Positions 14,048 to 18,786 of a stretch of DNA of 18,786 bases are shown piece after piece (the first letter of the stretch is position 1; the number at the start of each line of letters is the position of its first letter). Both the position numbers and the translations under genes were made by a program. Under the pieces are notes generated by a model. The model did not search any database, was not told the DNA's origin, and worked only from the letters and a program-made list of their open reading frames with translations. Source of the DNA: Euryarchaeota archaeon UBA250 (GTDB taxonomy: Archaea; Thermoplasmatota; Poseidoniia; Poseidoniales; Thalassarchaeaceae); NCBI GenBank assembly GCA_002504845.1, contig DATW01000015.1, positions 1-18,786 of the forward strand, written 5' to 3'.

Positions 14048-14731
14048 ATGAAACCAAGGATCGGCATCACTTCTTCCGTCAACAAGAGGGATTACGAATC
14101 TGATGGTCGCGATGTGGTCATGCTCCCGTGGAATTATCCCTCGATTGTAGAGGAATGCGGCGGCCTACCACTGATATTATCCGAGGGCGGGGATCCTGAA
14201 GCGTGTGTCGGTGCGGTAGACGCGCTGATAATTGCCGGGGGCAGGGATATCGATCCGGCCACATATGGACGCGCCCCTGTGCCTGAAACAAATGATGTAC
14301 GGCCCTCACAGGACATGTGGGAGCTTGCACTAATTGATTCTGCAAAGAAAAGGGGGTTGCCGATTCTCGGCATCTGCAGAGGGCACCAGCTCATGGCTGT
14401 CTCGTACGGAGGTTTTCTTCATCAGCACCTCCCCACCACTCCCCCTTACGAAAAACATGGCGCATGGGGCGGTAAATGGTCTAAACATGAGGTATCCATA
14501 GTGCCTGAATCGAAACTCTCCGAGATTCTTGGGCTATCTTCTAATGTGAACTCAGCACACCATCAGGGCGTATCTGATCCGGGGAGTCTAGAAGTAAATG
14601 CCAGATCTGAAGATGGTCTGATTGAGGGTTTAGAAGATCCGTCGCGAAAATTCGTGATGTCGGTGCAGTGGCATCCGGAGGCTCTTGGCCAGAAGTCAAT
14701 CGTATCCGCACTTGTACGAGCTGCAATTTGA
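14048..14731 (+). CDS. Class I glutamine amidotransferase-like hydrolase, peptidase C26 / PuuD type (copy 1)
   Basis: 227 residues from the ATG at 14048, which gives the typical start MKPRIGITSS and lies 4 bases after the preceding stop. The family hydrolyses gamma-glutamyl amides, such as gamma-glutamyl-GABA in polyamine breakdown (E. coli PuuD). The catalytic triad is visible: nucleophile C110 in GICRGHQ, H209 and E211 in QWHPE. The oxyanion region AGGRDIDPATYG (63-74) and VNSAHHQGV (167-175) are also typical. The substrate is not fixed by sequence and no polyamine-glutamylation genes are seen nearby. It has a tandem paralogue immediately downstream. It lacks a synthase partner domain, so it acts as a stand-alone hydrolase. 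Confidence 0.88.
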   Translation: MKPRIGITSSVNKRDYESDGRDVVMLPWNYPSIVEECGGLPLILSEGGDPEACVGAVDALIIAGGRDIDPATYGRAPVPETNDVRPSQDMWELALIDSAKKRGLPILGICRGHQLMAVSYGGFLHQHLPTTPPYEKHGAWGGKWSKHEVSIVPESKLSEILGLSSNVNSAHHQGVSDPGSLEVNARSEDGLIEGLEDPSRKFVMSVQWHPEALGQKSIVSALVRAAI

Positions 14732-14757
14732 ATGGATGGGTTCATCCCCTCAGACGC

Positions 14758-14764
14758 AGAGGAG
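14758..14764 (+). promoter_or_regulatory. Ribosome binding site of the second C26 hydrolase gene
   Basis: AGAGGAG lies 5 bases before the ATG at 14770. It fixes that start against the longer open frame, which runs back to 14668 inside the first copy. Confidence 0.65.
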
Positions 14765-14769
14765 TTGCC

Positions 14770-15465
14770 ATGAGTAGGCCGATAATTGGAATCACTGCGC
14801 CGACTCGCATGACGAAGTGGGGGGCATGGGACATGGATGCGACAGTGATACCCGCAACATACGCTCTTGCTGTGATAGATGGGGGCGGCATTCCAGTCAT
14901 ACTTCCACCGGAAGATGGTGCTATCGACATAGTATCGGCAATAGACGGACTGGTCATCTCCGGTGGGCCGGATATTGATCCCTCGATGTATGGTGCTGAT
15001 CTGGACCCTGATACTCTCGATACATATCCCAAGCAAGATATGCGGGAGATTGCGCTAATCAAGGCATCCATTGAGGCGGACCTCCCTGTATTGGGCATAT
15101 GCCGAGGTATGCAAATAATGTGTGTTGCAGAAGGTGGCTCCATGCACCAGCATCTCCCAAAGACCCCTGGGTACGAATCGCATGGTTCATGGAATGGTGC
15201 GTTTTCTGACCATGAAGTCACTTTCGAACAGGGTACCGAGATACACAGCGTGCTGGGAGATTGTGTATCGGTTAATTCCACACACCACCAGGGGGTTCGA
15301 GATAGTGGGGGTCTGAAAGTGACTGGAAGGGCGAATCATGATGGCCTCATTGAGTCAGTTGCGTATGAGCATCTGAAATTCTTCCATGGGCTGCAATGGC
15401 ATCCCGAGAGAATAAATCAGTATCAGATGTACGCTGCATTGGTTAATGCGGCGAGAAGTTCATGA
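14770..15465 (+). CDS. Class I glutamine amidotransferase-like hydrolase, peptidase C26 / PuuD type (copy 2)
   Basis: 231 residues from the ATG at 14770 (MSRPIIGITAPTR). The active site is C111 in GICRGMQ, with H211 and E213 in QWHPE; SGGPDIDPSMYG (64-75) and VNSTHHQGV (168-176) match the family. It is a clear paralogue of the gene just upstream: both have the same length, an HLP.TP.YE.HG.W stretch followed by HEV, and the same triad spacing. Both copies look intact, so the pair has probably diverged in substrate rather than decayed. Its stop overlaps the cysS start as ATGA, tying it to cysteinyl-tRNA synthetase translation. A gamma-glutamyl hydrolase role is known for the family; a link to cysteine or gamma-glutamylcysteine turnover, suggested by cysS next door, is only a guess. 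Confidence 0.88.
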   Translation: MSRPIIGITAPTRMTKWGAWDMDATVIPATYALAVIDGGGIPVILPPEDGAIDIVSAIDGLVISGGPDIDPSMYGADLDPDTLDTYPKQDMREIALIKASIEADLPVLGICRGMQIMCVAEGGSMHQHLPKTPGYESHGSWNGAFSDHEVTFEQGTEIHSVLGDCVSVNSTHHQGVRDSGGLKVTGRANHDGLIESVAYEHLKFFHGLQWHPERINQYQMYAALVNAARSS

Positions 15466-16922
15466 CCATTGGCATAGGATGCCTGCATGTGCCTCTGAGG
15501 CTTTTCAACACATCATCGCGTACGAAGCAGGAGATTGACGTCTCAGGCGAAGAAGTCACGATCTATGCCTGTGGAATCACTCCCTATTCGCCCAGTCACA
15601 TCGGCCACGCCCGTCAAGCCATAGCATTCGACACCCTGGTGAGATGGCTCAGATTCCAAGATGTTCGTGTTAGATATGTTACAAATTTCACAGACATATC
15701 AGATACAATAATCGATGCTTCAAACGAAGAAGGTGTCGACTTTCTCGAGTTGGCGAATCGTCACATATCGGACTACAGGATTTCGATGAATAAGCTCAAT
15801 GTACTCGATGCTGATGCCTATCCAAGAGTTACAGAAAGTATTGAAGGAATAATCTCAATGATTGAAACCCTGATTGAAAAAGGACATGCATATTCGGCCG
15901 AGGATGGAGTATACTTCGAAATTGATACTGCGCCTGAGAAGTATGGGCGGTTAACCGGACAGACGCTTGAGATGGTTCGATCGGGTGCCGGAGGGAGAGT
16001 TGCTTCCACTGGAGCAGGTAAAAGAGACCACAGAGACTTCGCCCTCTGGAAAATTGCAAAACAGGGTGAGCCAAGCTGGGATAGCCCCTTTGGAAAAGGA
16101 AGGCCTGGTTGGCATATTGAGTGTTCAGCGATGGTTCACGAACACTTCGGGCACCAGGTTGACATCCACGGGGGCGGTTCAGACCTAATGTTTCCACATC
16201 ATGAAGCAGAGATATTCCAATCAGAGTGCTGTTTCGATACCGAGCCTTTTGCAAGACATTGGATGCACAACGGCATGATAAACGTAGATGGGGAGAAAAT
16301 GTCGAAGTCTCTTGGTAACTTTTGGACTGTTTCTGAAGCTATTGATGCGGTCGGTCCGATGGTGCTCAGATACGCACTCGTCAATGCCCCATATCGTCAA
16401 CCGATTGATTTCAATCAAGTTCTTCTTGATGATGCTGAGAAGAATCATGGCAGGCTGATTGAATCGATCATATCAGCAGGAGGGCTCGACGTAGCAAGGC
16501 AATGGGGAGATATTGAGTCGCTGAAAAATGCTGAAAATTCACTAATACGGGGCATGGATGACGATCTCAATACAAGAGTTGCAATTGCAGAGATGCAATC
16601 GGTGGTCAAGATGCTGAGGCAAGCCAATTCAGCCCAGGACCTCTTGGTGGCCTCTGCATGTGTGGGCTGGCTTTCAGCGTATGCAGGCGACGTACTTGGA
16701 CTCCTTCCCGATGAAGAGTCGTTCCAGAGAATGATAGGGCACGTATCTGAACGACGCGAGGGGATCAGAGAGAAGGTTGAGAGTCTCATCGCAATGAGAG
16801 AGGAAGCACGCTCTCAACGTAATTGGGCAGAGGCAGACAGAATCAGAGATGAAATCACCGATCTTGGAGTGGTTATTGAGGACAGAGACTCTGGCGCTAT
16901 CTGGAGGATGAAGGACCTTTGA
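15462..16922 (+). CDS. cysS: Cysteinyl-tRNA synthetase
   Basis: 486 residues. It charges tRNA-Cys with cysteine. The HIGH motif is at 46-49, in CGITPYSPSHIGHAR, and KMSKS at 279-283. Zinc ligands C37, C221, H246 and E250 match E. coli C28, C209, H234 and E238 in spacing. Other signatures: VTNFTDISD, GRPGWHIECSAM, DIHGGGSDLMFPHHEAE. The full C-terminal helical and anticodon region is present and ends in the typical RDSGAIWRMKDL. The CGITPY variant (more often CGPTVYD) also occurs in the mycothiol ligase MshC, but the length and C-terminal domain point to a true synthetase. The start ATG overlaps the upstream stop as ATGA. It ends one base before the convergent amidohydrolase gene, so there is no room for a terminator between them. 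Confidence 0.95.
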   Translation: MTIGIGCLHVPLRLFNTSSRTKQEIDVSGEEVTIYACGITPYSPSHIGHARQAIAFDTLVRWLRFQDVRVRYVTNFTDISDTIIDASNEEGVDFLELANRHISDYRISMNKLNVLDADAYPRVTESIEGIISMIETLIEKGHAYSAEDGVYFEIDTAPEKYGRLTGQTLEMVRSGAGGRVASTGAGKRDHRDFALWKIAKQGEPSWDSPFGKGRPGWHIECSAMVHEHFGHQVDIHGGGSDLMFPHHEAEIFQSECCFDTEPFARHWMHNGMINVDGEKMSKSLGNFWTVSEAIDAVGPMVLRYALVNAPYRQPIDFNQVLLDDAEKNHGRLIESIISAGGLDVARQWGDIESLKNAENSLIRGMDDDLNTRVAIAEMQSVVKMLRQANSAQDLLVASACVGWLSAYAGDVLGLLPDEESFQRMIGHVSERREGIREKVESLIAMREEARSQRNWAEADRIRDEITDLGVVIEDRDSGAIWRMKDL

Positions 16923-16923
16923 G

Positions 16924-18786
16924 TCACTTCCTGCGGTTCCAGTTAGTTACTGCAACAGTTAACGAGCTTATTATTAGGCCCAATAATCCCACCACTGCAA
17001 TCCAGTAGACAGGTCCGCTGATTGTTGAATCCTCGCCCTCAAGGATTGCAGGGCCTGGTTCAGATGGTTCATCTTCAGGCTCGAAGAAAGACCATGCGTC
17101 TCTGCACTCGACTCCAGTGGGCATCGAGAGTTCCGCGCAAAGTTGTCCGGGAACAGCGATTGCCCCTCCAACGTCTATGCCGCAAAAATTAGCATCTGGA
17201 GTCGCGAGGCATCCCTCTCCGGGGGCTGTTCTGATGGATATTGAGCCGCAAACGAGTTGTCGTCCCGAAGGTGTAGAGGGGACGCCCTCTGCAAGAAGTA
17301 TGGGCGATTCTGTGTCGCAGGCCTCGAGATGGATACCCTGGGATATTTCTACTGGATGTGCAACAGTTGCGCCTAGTGGGCCGTATGTCTCGAATATTTG
17401 CGGGAGTTGTATTGGGTTGACGGTCTGAGAGCCGCCGCCATTATCACTGTTTATGCTGGTCTCTATGGGGTCCGCTCCGCCGACGGTTCCCCCGACTCTG
17501 TGCCCGTTTTCATCCAAATCAACGTCATAATACATCGTCCAGAGATCTATCGAACGTCCATTTTGAAACGTTGATGAGCGGTTCAGTACATCGAAATATC
17601 TCTCATCGCCCATGGTGAAAAGATATTCTATTGGAACTGTTTTTCCTTGGTTGCATTGGCCCAGATATTCCATCATATCCGCATATGTTTGCTGTGCCTC
17701 TGGGACTCCCTCATACGTGATGTCGATTGCCTTACTAAAACCAACTCCATGTATGACTTCAGCATCATCATCCATAGCTTGCATTATATCCACGTCCCCA
17801 TAAACAGGAAGCCCCCCTACGACTACGAGGCGCACGTCTGGGTCAACTGCCTGGATCACATTCCTGTAAGGGTCGGCGTGGAACGTATCGAGCACGACCA
17901 GGTCTGCAGCAAGACCGGGTACGATTCTCCCTGTGTATTCGGACCATCCAATGGCATCGACGACATTCGTCGATATTGTCTGGACCAATTCAAAATCTGA
18001 AAATATGTTCCCAAGAACATTCTGATCCCACCAATCAGCAGTTTTCAGCTCGTGCATCGAGCTCTTGGAGCCAGATGGCCCCCAATCTGGACCAATCATG
18101 ATATTCACGCCTTCTTCTTTAGCGGTTTTTATGTCAGTTGTCTCCCCATATAGGAGAAGATTGGACGTGGGGGACCATGCGATGCTTCCGCCAACGTCGC
18201 CAAGAGCATTGAATTCTGTCTGAGTTAACGCCGTTCCATGCACTATGACGATCTCGCCCACTAGCAAGTTATTCTGAACTAGGACATCGAACTCTGATCT
18301 ACTTGATTCGTCGATTCCTTCCGCCAAGTGTATGAACCATGCATCAAGAGTTCCTGAGTTATTTCCAGTCTTGATGTGATTTCCAATATAATCAGACTCC
18401 AACTCGGTCACCTTGGTGTGAATTGAATCCTTATCAAAATTGTAAAGCTCGATATTTCTTGCAAGTATGGAATCGAAAGTATCTGTATTTGAATTGGCAC
18501 TTCCCTGAAGTGCGGTATTTCCTCCTGCGATTGCCCTCAATTCAGCAAATCTCATCGCGGATGAATCGTACAGTGAGCATCCGATATCCTTGGCATCCGA
18601 ATATCCGGAATAAGACTGCCACTGGTAACGATTATCCCAGCCATCAGTACCATGGTCCCACAAAGGTATCAAGTTGTATTTCGCATGGTTGTGAGGGTCT
18701 ATGAATCCGGGATATATTGTCCCGCTAGTAGGGATAGAAGTTACTCCCTCTGCTGCATCGGGAGCTGGTGAGGATGCATCCCAGAC
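16924..18786 (-). CDS. Surface-anchored amidohydrolase, 5' end outside the window
   Basis: 620 codons are visible and the frame is open to base 18786, so the N-terminus and any signal peptide lie beyond. It belongs to the metal-dependent amidohydrolase superfamily. The first metal motif is PGFIDPHNH (HxH at fragment residues 32 and 34); later come IVHGTAL, PDWGPSGSKSSMHELK, and the C-terminal barrel end PGLAADLVVLD with VVVGG. Near the C-terminus is a Cys-rich stretch (six Cys, about 17115-17320), then a Glu/Pro-rich linker, one membrane helix (YWIAVVGLLGLIISSLTVAV) and a short basic tail ending in NRRK. This predicts an enzyme displayed outside the cell and held by its C-terminus, with disulfides probable. 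The substrate is unknown; such enzymes cleave imides, ureas, amides or cyclic dipeptide-like compounds. It is convergent with cysS. Confidence 0.85.
   Translation of the reverse strand, partial: VWDASSPAPDAAEGVTSIPTSGTIYPGFIDPHNHAKYNLIPLWDHGTDGWDNRYQWQSYSGYSDAKDIGCSLYDSSAMRFAELRAIAGGNTALQGSANSNTDTFDSILARNIELYNFDKDSIHTKVTELESDYIGNHIKTGNNSGTLDAWFIHLAEGIDESSRSEFDVLVQNNLLVGEIVIVHGTALTQTEFNALGDVGGSIAWSPTSNLLLYGETTDIKTAKEEGVNIMIGPDWGPSGSKSSMHELKTADWWDQNVLGNIFSDFELVQTISTNVVDAIGWSEYTGRIVPGLAADLVVLDTFHADPYRNVIQAVDPDVRLVVVGGLPVYGDVDIMQAMDDDAEVIHGVGFSKAIDITYEGVPEAQQTYADMMEYLGQCNQGKTVPIEYLFTMGDERYFDVLNRSSTFQNGRSIDLWTMYYDVDLDENGHRVGGTVGGADPIETSINSDNGGGSQTVNPIQLPQIFETYGPLGATVAHPVEISQGIHLEACDTESPILLAEGVPSTPSGRQLVCGSISIRTAPGEGCLATPDANFCGIDVGGAIAVPGQLCAELSMPTGVECRDAWSFFEPEDEPSEPGPAILEGEDSTISGPVYWIAVVGLLGLIISSLTVAVTNWNRRK

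Noticed and set aside
14563..15281. Long minus-strand open frames opposite the two C26 hydrolase genes
   Set aside because: The plus-strand proteins carry complete catalytic motifs; the opposite frames have low-complexity, motif-free translations and arise from codon bias.
15462..16922. Mycothiol ligase MshC because of CGITPY
   Set aside because: The protein is 486 residues with a full anticodon-side C-terminus, whereas MshC is shorter and lacks that region.
1..18786. CRISPR arrays, tRNA or rRNA genes, insertion sequences, defence islands
   Set aside because: I saw no repeated spacer pattern, no tRNA-like cloverleaf candidates, no transposase and no terminal repeats; nearly all bases are in genes with chromosomal roles.

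Overview
The window looks like archaeal chromosome, most likely from an uncultivated marine lineage of the Thermoplasmatota such as Marine Group II (Poseidoniales). This placement is inferred from gene content and no database was searched. The archaeal markers are a TATA-binding protein, an archaeosine-type tRNA-guanine transglycosylase, a SepF-like protein, an AcnX (phosphomevalonate dehydratase-like) enzyme together with mevalonate kinase, and a very large PKD-domain surface protein. Gene density is very high. No gap reaches 300 bases, and I see no RNA genes, mobile elements or CRISPR arrays.

Layout. Bases 1-3151 (minus strand) hold a fused aconitase X gene followed, with an ATGA overlap, by tgtA, which runs off the left edge. 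Bases 3239-4583 (plus) hold a Bcp-type peroxiredoxin and a flavin-reductase-fold protein. They converge on a minus-strand block at 4572-10236. Read in its own direction, that block is mevalonate kinase, TATA-binding protein (with its own promoter), a 1145-residue PKD surface protein whose start lies inside the 3' end of tbp, and a SepF-like cell-division protein starting 5 bases after the PKD gene. From 10349 to 16922 (plus) runs a second tightly packed block: a membrane-bound heme b/iron-sulfur oxidoreductase of the ETF:menaquinone oxidoreductase type, an acyl-CoA dehydrogenase, a four-helix membrane protein, two tandem class I glutamine-amidotransferase-like hydrolases, and cysteinyl-tRNA synthetase. 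On the minus strand at 16924-18786 lies the 3' part of a surface-anchored amidohydrolase.

How the genes may work together. Mevalonate kinase makes mevalonate 5-phosphate, the substrate of archaeal phosphomevalonate dehydratase (AcnX), so two consecutive steps of archaeal isoprenoid synthesis fall within 9 kb. The oxidoreductase and acyl-CoA dehydrogenase form a plausible route from acyl-CoA oxidation, through an ETF not seen here, to the quinone pool. The tbp, surface protein and sepF genes appear to be co-expressed and partly translationally coupled, which suggests a link between the cell envelope and division.

The points most worth a second look are: a 17-base perfect palindrome made of two opposed TATA boxes in front of tbp; a TBP with about 65-70 extra residues inside its second repeat; a TgtA whose three zinc cysteines are all replaced; an MCAD-like acyl-CoA dehydrogenase without glutamate at either known catalytic-base position; and the PKD protein/SepF pair.
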